Assembly (NCBI GenBank): GCA_026874595.1
Contig: CM049317.1
Location: forward strand, 41,008,401 to 41,072,400
Source: Sipunculus nudus
Lineage: Eukaryota; Annelida; Sipuncula; Golfingiida; Sipunculidae
DNA length: 64,000 bases
Direction: 5' to 3'
Of the stretch, positions 45,470-57,120 are shown in pieces (position 1 is the stretch's first letter; each line of letters opens with the position of its first letter). The translations under genes and the position numbers were made by a program. The notes below the pieces were generated by a model. It made no database searches and had not been told where the DNA came from. It saw only the letters and a list, made by a program, of their open reading frames with translations.

Positions 45470-46389
45470 GGGAGCGTAAGTCTCGTTTTATCTCTATTGA
45501 AAGGAGGTAGTAAAGGCCGGTTCCAGAGTACTTCCAGAGACACCCTCATTGACAACATACGCCATGCGGACCTCGCTTCACGTGTTGTGGGTCAGCTTTT
45601 CACAGAACAAAGCGATTCCAAACGTTTGAGCTTGCTGTCACATAAAGAGAACGGTTATAGTAAAACTTTTGGATACAAATTATCAATATGTTCTCCTGTT
45701 TCTGCTTCGTTTAGCTTGATCCCAGTTTCACTGAGGCTACGCCCGCATTGAGGTGACGTTGCGAAGGTAACCAAACTATCGCCAGTATCGGTTAAAGGAT
45801 GTAGGCCTGAACATATGCTTTTATCGGGCATTATGAATGGAAAATTATATTTTTGTGTAATTATTGATTACAGAGATTCAAACTCCTCAATGAAGGATTG
45901 GTAAAACTACATATATTTGGTAAAAATAACTGCTCAGTCCTTGGATTCCGGTACAAGCCAGTTACCCAGCATGCATATAGCCTATGCTTCGGCTATATTC
46001 GATATACGACGATAATGATAGTAATAATAATAATAACAATTATAGGCCTAATAATGATTATAAATAAATTATTATTGTTATTATTATTGTTCCTATATTT
46101 TTAGGAACAGAAATAGATAATAATAAAGTAACATATTATTACCAAACGATTCGAAATGTGTTAGCCAATTGAAATTAAATTGGTAAAAAAAAAAAAAGAA
46201 ATTCTATGGGTAATAATCACATACAATTAATCATTTTCTATAAATATATACACATCATAATTTAAATATTAAAAAAATACCAATTTAAATTAATAAATAT
46301 ACATTTATGTTACATTTGTTCAATTAACTATTATACCTGCTATATATATATAAATATATAAATAAAATAGTTTTATCATATTTCTTACA

Positions 46390-46425
<36 letters not shown>

Positions 46426-47338
46426 TATGTAAGACATATGATAAAACGATTTTAAAATCATTTTCATATTTATTATATAAAAGTATGGAAATTGTCTAAT
46501 ATATATTTATATATCAGAGATGGGTCCTATTACATAGGTTTTATTCCTGTTACAATTAGTTCTTAATCCATCTATAACAATTACTATTACAACATTTTCC
46601 ATCTATTACTATTAGTATAACTATTAATTGGCTTCTGGTACTATTACTATTACTTTACTTTCAAACAGTGATATGAAAATATGCTGACCAACCCCATACA
46701 TTATCCAACCCCCATGCAGTTGGTGATACTTTAATATATGTTCGTATATTTAAATTGCAACTTTAGAAAATTTTGTTCTCCATTAAAAATGTAATTAATT
46801 AGTTTTAAATCCTATGGTAGAATGCGCAAAATTCAGCTAAGTTCAGCATTATTTCTAGCCAGTTGATGGTCAGTCCAACCCAGTTCCGGTATGTTCATAT
46901 TCACCACGGTTAAAGACACATGGTTCATCTTGCTTGCAACATTCAAATTCAACCTATTCATATTCATCAAAACACACAAGTCTGTGAATTTTGTGGCTAC
47001 CACTTATTTACTGCATCTCCTTAGATTAGCACATTTTAATTCATCTTGAGCAGGTGTTTTATTACACGTGAAAAACACAATTACACTACATTTTTAGCCC
47101 TTTTGTGTGTTTCAATGTAATCAAACGATCCATCCCTAATATGTTTTGGTCAAGTGGTTGTAATAAGTTCAAGTAATTGCTATTATTCTATTACTAAGGG
47201 TTCTATAAAGATTACTGTTACTATAACAGGTTAAAATTTCTTGTCTATTACTATTAATATTACTATTACTTTGAAAACCTGTAATTTTTTATTATTATTA
47301 CATATTACTATGACCCCATCCCTTATATATATATAGGC

Positions 47339-47345
<7 letters not shown>
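45470..47345. repeat. dispersed repeat copy 1 (uninterrupted)
   Basis: Starts GGGAGCGTAAGTCTCG. Its first ~345 bp match 48294-48631 and the rest matches 61943-63976 in the same orientation. At 45815-45817 it has a single ATG exactly where the second copy is split. It includes ATTACT-rich low-complexity stretches. No gene. Confidence 0.85.
46361..46448. repeat. long hairpin-forming inverted repeat
   Basis: GTTTTATCATATTTCTTACA at the left pairs with TGTAAGACATATGATAAAAC at the right across an AT core. Only one arm is recognisable in the second repeat copy (near 62440-62470). Confidence 0.75.
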
Positions 47346-47390
<45 letters not shown>

Positions 47391-48270
47391 AAAATGTATT
47401 TACGTGTAAATAAAATATTATCTTTCAAATATCTATATTAAAAATAGCATAATTTAGGCATTATGTATATCCATTTTATATTAATCTATAAATATGTGTA
47501 AACAGTATATACATGCTTGTTTGTATGTATGTATTCATATATATTATATATATATACATATATTATTTACATATATATATTTTTATATTAAATATATTAT
47601 ATATTTTATTTATAAATATATTTAATTAATTATATATATATATACATATTTTGGTATTGTATATTTTTAATTATATATATATATTTTATATATATGACAT
47701 TATATATGTATATGTATAATATATATTATATATTTTATATATAAGGTTATATATTTTCCATATTTTATGTAATATTTATAATATATTTTATATTATATAA
47801 GTTTATATTTTTATATAATATTTTGATATATATATAATTTTATATATATTTTCTTATATTTTATATATTTTAAATATATATTTTTAATATTATATTTGTG
47901 TATATATATATTTATATTCGGTAATATATTTTATACATCCCCTGAAAATAATATATAATATTTTGACTGGTTGGATTAAAATATTTATCAATATTATCAG
48001 TGTGTGTGTCAGCCCCAGAAATATTGCTTCATGTAAGATCGCCGTCAAATATATTTCAGAGGATCCTCACGTCTTAATGTAAGATCAGGGGGCTTCAGAG
48101 GCTGTTACTCTTATCAATGCTTTTAGTGTCATATTGCTTCACTTCAATATAAACAAATCCTTTGCTATTGGGTTCCTGAAGCGCGCACAGTAATCAGTCA
48201 TGAGAACGTCACGTCTGGAGACCTGAAGTAGAACATGTCTCCAGCTCACGCAAATTCACGCACTTGATGA
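47341..48270. other. (GT)n tract and extremely AT-rich DNA
   Basis: (GT)n occupies 47341-47389. From 47400 to 47950 the sequence is almost pure A/T. From 48000 to 48270 composition is normal but I find no ORF. Confidence 0.7.
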
Positions 48271-48311
48271 ACGAGACTTACGCTCCCTATGGTAAGGGAG
48301 CGTAAGTCTCG
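48271..48311. repeat. 17-bp perfect palindrome joining two repeat ends
   Basis: CGAGACTTACGCTCCCT, six bases, then its exact reverse complement. The right arm is the start of the dispersed repeat copy 2, so the left arm is the end of a second repeat in the opposite orientation. Confidence 0.8.
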
Positions 48312-49809
48312 TTTTATCTCTATTGAAAGGAGGTAGAAAAGGCCTGTTCGAAAGTACTTCCGGAGACACCCTCATGACAACATACGCCATGTGGACCCCG
48401 CTTCACGAGTTGTGGGTCAGCTTTTCACAGAACACAGTGATTCCAAACGTTAGAGCTTGCTGTAACATAAAGGGAACGGTTTTATTTTAACTTTTGGTTA
48501 CAATTGATTAATACGTTCTCCTGTTAATGCTTGGTTTAGCTTGATCCCTGTTTCACTGAGGCTACGCCCGCATTGCGGTGACGTTGCTTTGTAACAAACC
48601 ATTGGTTAAAGTATGTAGGCCTGAACATATGTAGTGGGTGGGTTAAGTGCATAAAATAGGCTGTTGACTTCAAGTCCAGATGCAAAGGTCCCCTTTTGCA
48701 TAGAAGTACCTTAGGGTCAGAGGAATAAATTTATCGAAAGACACAAGTTAGATCTCCGTTAGTATGTGAAATATATGCAAATTATTCAAAATGGCCGCCG
48801 AAAATACTCCAAACCTCATAGGCTTGCTTTTGTTACAGCAAAAAGACAATTTTTGAATCAAAATATACATTTTTGTGGTCAAGGAATACAATGGAATAGG
48901 TTTCAAGATTGCGAAAACAATAGTTTTCTCCTTACAATGAAAATATGGGGTACATTTCATAAAGTATCTATGATTTTCTTCCATCATGGTAACCTGAGAC
49001 ACTTCTTATCTATGTGCTTAGCATAGGGAGATATTAAACAGTTGTGAATAGACCCTGTAGACGAACACAATCCTCAGTCGACATACATAGAGCATAAAAC
49101 CACAGCAAATTTAATGTATTAACTAGAGAGTTACTGGTATGTGGCACTTACTTAATCTGAGCTTAGGCAGTACAATAAGGCCATACGTTAGCACGGATAA
49201 ACGGTTTGTTCTTTTTTTTTAAATACCCGAGTGAAATAGCCACATTCTTTTCTTGCATCAGTATTTCCACGCATGGTTCTATAAGTCGACACACATCGCT
49301 CTATATAATACCAGCAAAATACATTAGGTCTTGGTTGCGAGTTTTCCGGTTATACTGTCAGTCCATGTAATACATTATATGGGTAATATGGCAAAAATGA
49401 CCTTTCTCGACAGTAAAGCATGCATGGGATATATACAAAACCAAAGTACCAGTACACACAGGAATGGGCAGACATTCCTGTAGCAGGGCACAATAAAGTT
49501 GCCAATTGTGGTTCCTTCCCAGAATCTAACATTCTGATTCGACAGAATATATTGCTTGAAACACATCTTATATATCTGATGATCTATCTCATGGTGGCCA
49601 ACCTATAACAGTACATGATCAATGCCGAAAGCACAAAGGCCATCAGTCATTGACATAAACATCAGTCTTGGTGTTTATGCTTCACCAATTAGTTTAGGGT
49701 TTTATAGGGAACTCTCCTGAAAACTTTGTTCACATTTCTATTTTTTACAAGTAATGTAAGGGACCTGAAGGAATTAGAAGTCTTATATTTTAGTTGTGGA
49801 TGAAATGAT

Positions 49810-49992
49810 TGTTGAAGTAATGGTGGCAGTGCTGACTGTTCAGGATGTGGTGTAGGTTATAACAATGAATCCTGTATTTTTCACAAATACTGCAATAATG
49901 CCACTGATTATCAACATGTTAATGATGCAAAAATAAAAACTTGCAACCCAAGTATAAGGACAGCAAGAAGACGAGAAGCTAAGGCCGCCTAA
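49810..49992 (+). CDS. short Cys-rich ORF fragment inside the fold-back element
   Basis: Immediately after the left inverted arm a plus-strand frame reads 'GGSADCSGCGVGYNNESC', continues with 'FHKYCNNATDYQHVNDAK' and ends in a basic 'RTARRREAKAA' before a TAA. Six Cys with one His suggest a zinc-binding or extracellular module. An acceptor-like TTGAAG precedes it. It may be the end of a lost transposase or a captured exon. Family unknown. Confidence 0.25.
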
Positions 49993-51774
49993 CAGGCTTT
50001 ACCTCTAACTTCCGTGCTATATAACTTTTCGAACCACTCAAAACAGAAAAGCAGAAAGTGTTGAATGTTATGTCTAAATGTAATTCAATAAAGTTCAGAA
50101 TTTGATAAATTGTTACTTTATTACTTTACATGGAATGTACTAATTGTTATAATAACGTATGCTAGGCACTCCCCATGGTAGAGATGGCTGCTTTTGTTAG
50201 TCTATAGAGCCAGAGGACCCGGAGAAACTGACCTGGAAAGGGTTTTATCACCTATTCTCATAGCTGTCCTGGGAATTGAAGCCGGGTATAGCCAGCACTG
50301 AGATCAAAGTCATTATCACTCGACTCCTATGTTCCATGTTCTCAGGGATTAGCTCTTTTTTTTAAACATTGCGTCAAAAGACGTTTCTTTCCATTGCCTA
50401 AAATCAGCCATAATCCTCGGGCAAAAGGATTTCACATGTACTCCCTGAGGATCCAGTCACCTCCTGGTCCTCATATGTTCCTGGTGTCCAATGTCTATTG
50501 GGAAGTAAATAATTTTTATCTCAGTAAGACCCAAATTGAAGAAGCATGGTAGTGTCTTTCGTCATATAAAAAAGATTAAGTCACTAATTAACTTATGTCA
50601 TGCAATGAAAATTCATCTTAAAACTGGAAAAGCACAAGTCGTGGTAATGTATAAGTGAGAATAATATGTCATTTGACCTTAACAATACTCCGAACAGACC
50701 TAGCAAATTAAGTTATCAGTACCTGGGAGTATATAAGTGTTCAGGGCTTACACCAAGAAAATAGCCCTTTTAGATCCATCAGTGGAAAACAAGTTTTTAT
50801 AGAGGGTTGTAAAGCTGACCATTTGTCAATGATTCTTAAAAGTTGGGTAGTCTCTGGTGAACTTATTTAGCAACTCCTATTCAGTCCTGTTGCACCAGCA
50901 GCCTCTGTTTTCTCTGTATAACCCTTTCAGGCATGGGCGACGTTGATATTCAACATCATCAGCGCCTGTCATGTTACTTGTCTCTGACCTCTTCAGCGAA
51001 TTCTCTCTCACATTTCCAATCAAACAAATAATCTGCCTTTTTATTAGAAAAAAAAAATCTTGCTAATAAGTTAAATAAAATGTGCATGTTATACTTTTAC
51101 AGTTGGGAACAACTAACCTGAAAGGGGGCTAAAATTGCTTTGACGTCAGCAAGACATGCCACATATATCACTAAAAAGGCGAAGGGCCTATAACATTAAC
51201 AGTACTGAACATTTTATTTAACCTATAAGCAAGATATGGGTTTTCTTTAATTTATGCTGTGGTACCACGATGCGATGATTCCTAGGCATACAATTCATTA
51301 GTTTTAATTGAAGTGCAATGCCCCCGAGTTTTTTCAGGGTCACCCGCCGATATTCTGCAGATAAATTTGTCAAGTAGGGCCATTCCAGGTCACCTTTGGG
51401 TTTTTAGGGAGATTTCTAAGATTGTAATACATGTTGTGCTTGCTCGTTTGAATTTCAACGGATATCAGGCGGTTATTTAGGTTCATTATAAATATTAATA
51501 AACACCAAAGTTGAATCACTCCAACCTTAAATACCTGAAAGTAGTACATTGAAGCTCAAGCAGACGATAATCTTTTGTTGGCAATAAAGAAATTTCCAAG
51601 TCCATATTGTACGGCTAGCAATACATCTGTGTGCTCCGTCTGTGACAGAGTGAAACCTGTGTAAGCCGTCCAATACGTATAGTTTTATGGGGGTATTAAC
51701 CAGATATTGTATTCCAGAACATGGTTGTCAATTCGGAAACTTACTGAGGCAAGACTATGGAAGTGTGTTCTTAT
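49993..51774. other. interior of fold-back element without recognisable gene
   Basis: Ordinary base composition, no ORF above about 60 codons, no domain motif. It might be the eroded core of the element's own gene. Confidence 0.4.
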
Positions 51775-52076
51775 TGTCGGACCCCGTATAATTTTTCAAG
51801 TTCTTCATCTTTTGGTGTATTCCGGGAATTCCGTTGGGTCCTCTGAATTTTAGTATTATTCACTTATTATCGCTCGGTTTCAAAACCATTTCGTCAGAAG
51901 GGAACGCTGTGAAAGAAAACACACATATGGAGGGATAAAACAATTTAATAACGGCCGGCAGGCCTGTTTTGGATATGCATTTATCTTAACACTGGGGAGA
52001 ACTCCACAGCAGCCCAACAAACCAGTCTGAATAAACCAGTAATTACACATGAACCTGTGTCCTTCATGTTATGACA
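51775..52076 (+). repeat. 5' LTR (302 bp)
   Basis: Direct repeat of 60244-60543. It contains AATAAA near its 3' part ('TGAATAAACCAG'). Confidence 0.95.
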
Positions 52077-52662
52077 AAAATTGGCGCAGCCAGCAGGATG
52101 CTCAGATGACAGAAAAATACTGACAATATTGACAATACTTACATGGCAGAAGAAAAATAAGTGGCAGAAAAAAAAGAAGAATTTGTGATTTCAAAGTGCT
52201 GACATTGTGTTGAGGAGAAGAAGGACTGTACAGTGGATGGACGTGGTGTCTTTGGAAGAAGGGCCCTTTTCGGAGATACCATGACCATGCTCACAATATG
52301 AAGGGAACTATAGAACATCCAGTGAGTGTTGCTGGCGACACAGACCTGGGGACAATGATGGAACACTGAAGATAACAGGTGTAAACAGAGGGGACTTTCA
52401 TTGACATTTTCGTATTATCAATATTCCTATTATTTTGTTTATCCTAAATTCCACTGTGGAAGACAACATAAAGATTTGGGTTGCTGTGGAGAAATGGGAA
52501 ACCAAATGGTAAGTCTATGATAGATAGCTCAGCTGACTGGGGGTCATCTGAGTTATAGGGATTACCCTCCATCCGTCCGTCCAGCTGTCCGTTAGCAGGG
52601 CACAACTTGTTTTTTTTTTTCTTATTCATTTATTCGGTGTCTAATAATTTTATTCATAAACC
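52077..52662. other. Gypsy leader
   Basis: Begins with the primer-site candidate at 52079-52100. No ORF or tandem array like that in the related nested Gypsy. Confidence 0.6.
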
Positions 52663-53527
52663 TGGTGGATCATGCACAGGCAATAGCTGCAGCGCTTACA
52701 GATGCGTTCAAAAAGCTGAAGTGACAGACTAGCGCTACAAGTAAATTTGGAAAATTTTCAGGGGAGGGGAAGCCTTCGGTGCCAGAGTGGTCTGTTGAAA
52801 TGGATCTGTATTGTGATAAATTAAAAGTATCTGGGGAAGAATAGGCAGATATAATTATTGACCATCTGACAGGTAAGGCTAGAGAGGAAATATTTTGTTT
52901 GCAAGATGCAGATCGTAAGGACCCTGACAAGGTTATCAAAACTCTCCAAAAACGGTTCGCTCCGCCCGAAACAGTTCGGAGCTTAGGATCCTTATTGCAC
53001 TCGAGAGTCCAGTTAGAAGGGGAGTCGATTCTTGATTACTCCCGAGCGTTGCACACTATTCATATGCGCAGGCTTAGGATAGCTAAGGAGGGGAAGGAAC
53101 GGGATCGTGTAAAAGAGCAGGGAGATGAGGACTTAAAAGAACAATTCATCAGGGGGGGTCCGGGATGATAAAGTAATAATAGAGCTAACCAAATTAGATC
53201 TGGCAGACAGTATTATGACCTTTGAGGTATTCAGAGACAGGGCCTGGGAGATATTCCTGAATGTGCCCACGACTGGGGGTGCCAGGTCCATAGCCCTTTT
53301 ACAAGAGGTCCCAGTTAGTGTAGAGCCAGTGGCTCCACAGGTACCTGCACAGGACCTGCATGGTACTGTCGGAAATTCTTAAGTCTAAACGGGAAACACA
53401 GGCTGCTGTTAGTAAGCTGGTCGATAACCAGGAATAACTACGTGCAGATCTTGACAAGGTGATGGAAAGGGTTAGTATTTGTTCCCATTGCAGGAAAGCT
53501 GGACATTTGAAAGATTCCTGTTTGCGG
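52663..53527 (+). pseudogene. gag of SGNH-bearing Gypsy
   Basis: Broken frames: 'AQAIAAALTDAFKKLK', 'IIDHLTGKAREEIFCLQDAD', 'VIKTLQKRFAPPETVRSLGS', 'GESILDYSRALHTIH', then after a frameshift at about 53155 'DDKVIIELTKLDLADSI' and finally a perfect CCHC knuckle 'CSHCRKAGHLKDSC' at about 53480-53521. Alignable by eye with the intact gag at 26.3-27.3 kb. Confidence 0.8.
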
Positions 53528-54778
53528 TTACATCCAGATAAGTTCAAAGCAAGTTACTGTCAAGGGCGGGCAAGGTTCCCTTCCGAAGGGTCCTGCAAGC
53601 AGCAGGAACCAGAAAGAGGAGGTGCCAAAAAACGAGTAGCCTCCAAGGGACTGGGCACATCCTTGGAGGGCCACACACAAGTGCCCAGGGTAGACCTCCT
53701 GTCAGGGTTGGGGAAGTCTGTTGGTTCTCAGCTTGTGACAGGGCGGCCTGGTCAGCCCCCTGGCGAGGCAAGCAAGACAGTTTTGACCAAACTGATCGGC
53801 GCCAGTCCTAGCACGATAATTCAGATTTGTGATACAGCATTGGGGTGTATATTGGATACAGGGGCAGAAGCGTCATTATTACCAGCAGCCTTTTACCAGC
53901 AGCACCTGATGGGTAAGGTTGGGGCCCTGGAACAGTTGGAAATGGAGTTAAAAGTTACAGGTGCCAACGGTCTTGAGGTGAAGGTTGTTGGTTTCATTAT
54001 CCCACCGATTGTTGTGTGTGGTCACTCCATGGAAGCCGGATTTCTTGTGCAGGAAACTGATGTGATTCCCTCCGGTAGGAAGGCTGTATTCCTAGGAATC
54101 ATATGCTGTAATATTTTAAGAGAGTTAGTAAAAATCAAAAAGCAAGATAAGGACACAGTATGGTCTACAGAATATGAAATGGTGTTTGAAGCTTTGCACT
54201 CAGGAGTTCCAAATATTCTTGACAACCAGATAGATTTAGGAGTTACGACTGTCGTTCTGATGCCGGGACAGATTTTCAAACCGAAAAAGCTTTCCTTTGT
54301 TAAATGTAAAGTGACAGATCCAGAATTTGTGAAACAGATTGTTCTGGTCTTTCCAATCCTCAAATTGTATTGCCATTGGGGAGTTGAGGTCTATGAGGGC
54401 TGTCAGAAAGTTGACCCAAATGGAATTTTGACCAATGCAATTGCCAACTGGAGCGATGACGTTGTCACACATTTACCCAATGTTAGTATAGCAGAAGCTA
54501 TCCCCCTTTTTATCAAAGATGACGTTTCAGTTGAAGTGGTAGATGGCATCTTGCAAGTTCGTGTTTGTCAAGTAGCCATATTGACTGATGGAAATAGCTT
54601 ATTAGATTTGGACCAGAGTGGCATAGTAGAATCAGAGTGTGTAGAGCCATCAGACCAAGGTAGGAAGGCTGTAACACTGATGAATGGTGAGTCATATACA
54701 CTTCCGCCTGGAGTCTCCCTGGCAAGTCTGGGTGAACATGAGGCACAGGTAGCAGCTGAAATGATAAAAAAGAAATGA
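53528..54778 (+). pseudogene. protease region of SGNH-bearing Gypsy
   Basis: The open frame that starts at the zinc knuckle continues to 54776. 'LGCILDTGAEASLLPAAFY' is the aspartic protease active site, followed by 'LEVKVVGFIIPPIVVCGHSM' and 'VFLGIICCNILRELV' (flap and C-terminal block). The rest resembles the protease-RT linker of the nested Gypsy. A stop at 54776-54778 separates it from RT. Confidence 0.75.
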
Positions 54779-54839
54779 AGCTGTATTTTCCTTTGGTGAA
54801 TTTGACTTGGGGTTTGTGATATTACTCCGCACCAAATTC

Positions 54840-55237
54840 ATCTTAAAGACACAAGACCTGTAAGTCTACCTTATAGAAGGATTCAACCACATGAGGTTGG
54901 GGAAGTTAAAGATCAGCTGGGCAAGATGCTAGAGAAAAGCATTATTCAGCGCTCGACAAGCAGCTATGGGAGCCCGATAGTGATCGTTCGGAAGAAAAAC
55001 GGAACAATCAGACTATGCATCGACTACCGGAAGGTGAATGCCCAAACATATCCAGATGCATTCCCTTTACCAAGGGTTGATGAAACCTTGGAAGTGCTGG
55101 GGGATGCATGTTTATTTTCATCCCAAGATTTGAAACTTGGGTATTTCCAGGTGGCGATGCACCAAGAGTCTATTCCGATCACTGCATTCCGAGTACCTTG
55201 GGGACTCTTTGAGTTCCGTAAATTACCCCAAGGAATG
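54840..55237 (+). pseudogene. RT, first half (up to 'LPQGM')
   Basis: 'LPYRRIQPHEVGEVKDQLG' and 'SSYGSPIVIVRKKNGTIRLC', then 'IDYRKVNAQTYPDAFPLPRV' and 'FSSQDLKLGYFQVAMHQESI' (first catalytic position, 'QD' kept), 'FRVPWGLFEFRKLPQGM'. RT then breaks off abruptly and integrase sequence follows. It resumes at 55993. Confidence 0.85.
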
Positions 55238-55992
55238 CGCAAGGGACATATCACTCCGGCTCCATACCACAGCCGTGGTAACCCACAAGCTGAAAGGTTT
55301 AATCAAAGCTTGTGTGCATTGATCAAATGCCTTGAGATTGCGGACTGAAAAAAATGGCTTGAACTCCTACCACACCTGGTGTATGTTTATAATACGACAC
55401 CACACCGAGTAACCAGGGTTGCACCCTACACCCTCATGTTTGGTAGACAACCGACCTTACCCTTAGATCACCTGATCAACAATCTCAATATCGACTATCA
55501 GGATGATTATGTCCGGGAGCAGGCTAATTTGCTAGAACGTGCACATACAGTGGTTTGAATAGAACACATGATGCCATCCGCAAGGATAAAGAACGATGGG
55601 ATCACAAAGTATTTACAACACCCATCGAAACCGGAGACCGAGTATTATTGAAAAGATCACATTTTACCTCACGGCATAAATTAGAAAACTATTTTTACGA
55701 GAAGCCTTTTGTAGTATGTCAGAGGAATGAAGAACGAGATCTGTATGGCGTTAGACCAGTGAGTGGTGGACCCATACGTTGGGTCAATCGGGAGCTTTTG
55801 ACCCTGGATCCACGAGGAGAACTAGATTGCCCGAATGGTTGGATCCTTGGGTTGGAAACGAAAAGGAAAAAGATATAGAATCAGATGAAGAATTTGAATT
55901 CAGTTTGTTTCCTCAGCCAGCCGATGAAACTAAGGAGTATCCACCGGAGGGGGAACAATCTGAACCATCAGAAGAAATAGAATCACCCCCAG
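55238..55992 (+). repeat. ectopic 755-bp copy of integrase C-terminus inside RT
   Basis: Nearly identical to 57710-58488: both run from CGCAAGGGACATA through 'NPQAERFNQSLCALIKCLEI', 'NRTHDAIRKDKERWDHKVF' and 'KRSHFTSRHKLENYF' to TCACCCCCAG. It replaces about 24 nt of RT between 'LPQGM' and 'RIMELIFGDLN'. The copy lacks a 12-bp duplication (GGCATTAGACCT) found in the 3' one. Confidence 0.9.
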
Positions 55993-57120
55993 CGCATCAT
56001 GGAGCTGATCTTTGGCGACCTAAACTTCAATCAGGTGGTGTTGTATCTGGACGACATATTGGTACATAGTGCCACCTTTGAACAGCATGTGGAACGACTT
56101 GAGGAAGTGTTTTCTCGTTTGATTAAGAATGGTCTCAAACTAAATGGCAGTAAGTGTGAACTGTTTAAAACCAAGCTGCTTTATCTTGGTCATATCATCA
56201 GCGGCCAAGGCATAAAGGTGGATCCCTCGAAAATCAGGAGAATCAGTCACTGGCCCATTCCCAGGACATTTGACGAACTATCGTCCTTTATGGGCCTCGC
56301 CTCCTATCATTGGAAATTTGTTCGGGACTTTTCGAAGGTCGCTCTACCTTTGAACAAACTGCTCAAGGAAAAAAGGCAGGGAAGCCCCTTCATCAACTTG
56401 ATTGGACAGAGGAAACAAGTGAAGCTTTCGAGAAAATAAAAGAGCTATTGGTTCGGGCGCCAGTGCTTAAGTACCCTGATTTTCGGGCCACCTTTGTCGT
56501 TGAAGTGGATGCCAGTCTGAAGGGCCTTGGCGCTTGTCTGTCACAATTCGACTAGAATGGCGATCTCCACCCAGTCGCGTTTGCCAGCAGGGGTTTGAGA
56601 GGAGCAGAAACAAGATATCCTGATTATTCCAGCTTCAAACTTGAACTCCTTGCCCTTAAGTTGGCTCTTGCTGATAAATCCGAGAATACTTACTTGGAAA
56701 TAAAGTGATTGTTTATACTGACAACATCCGTTGTCTCATCTGAATAATGCGAAATTGGGTGCGACAGAGCAAAGGTGGGTGGCCCAATAGGCTCCCTTTC
56801 AGCTGTAAATAAGGTTTAGATCTGGGAAGTCAAACAAATGCGCTGATGCCCTCAGCAGACATCCATCTAATTCCACTGAAACGGAGGCTGCTCAGGCTAT
56901 TAGGGATGTTATTCAGAGCACAGTACTACCTGTGGAGTAACAGGTCCGAGCAGAACAACAGACAGGTGCAAAGGAAGACGAAAGCCTATATCTCATCGTA
57001 CTCGCAGGAAGAGTTAGCTAAATTACAAAAGGATGACTTGTTGTTGGGGAAAGATTGGGAAAGGAAAATGGAAGGTTGGTAACCAGGGCAAGAGCATCCT
57101 TTAGATGAGAATCTATCTCA
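55993..57120 (+). pseudogene. RT second half and RNase H
   Basis: Resumes 'RIMELIFGDLNFNQVVLYLD' with the active site 'YLDDILVHS', then 'LLYLGHIISGQGIKVDP', 'ELSSFMGLASYHWKFVRDFS'. A frameshift near 56400. RNase H: 'FVVEVDASLKGLGACLSQFD', a TAG, 'GDLHPVAFASRGLRG', 'SSFKLELLALKLALADK', then more breaks. The downstream linker includes 'KDDLLLGKDWERKMEGW'. Confidence 0.8.

Noticed and set aside
45497-45751. 84-residue plus-strand ORF in repeat copy 1
   Set aside because: Copy 2 (from 48320) has indels that break the frame, so it is not conserved as protein.
48748-49608. ORFs of 60-86 residues in the left inverted arm and their partners at 61082-61357
   Set aside because: Both strands show ORFs of equal length and the two arms differ by indels that break them; similarity is at DNA level only.
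52139-52629. Minus-strand ORFs in the leader of the Gypsy at 51.8 kb
   Set aside because: Antisense to an LTR element leader, no motif, low complexity in part.
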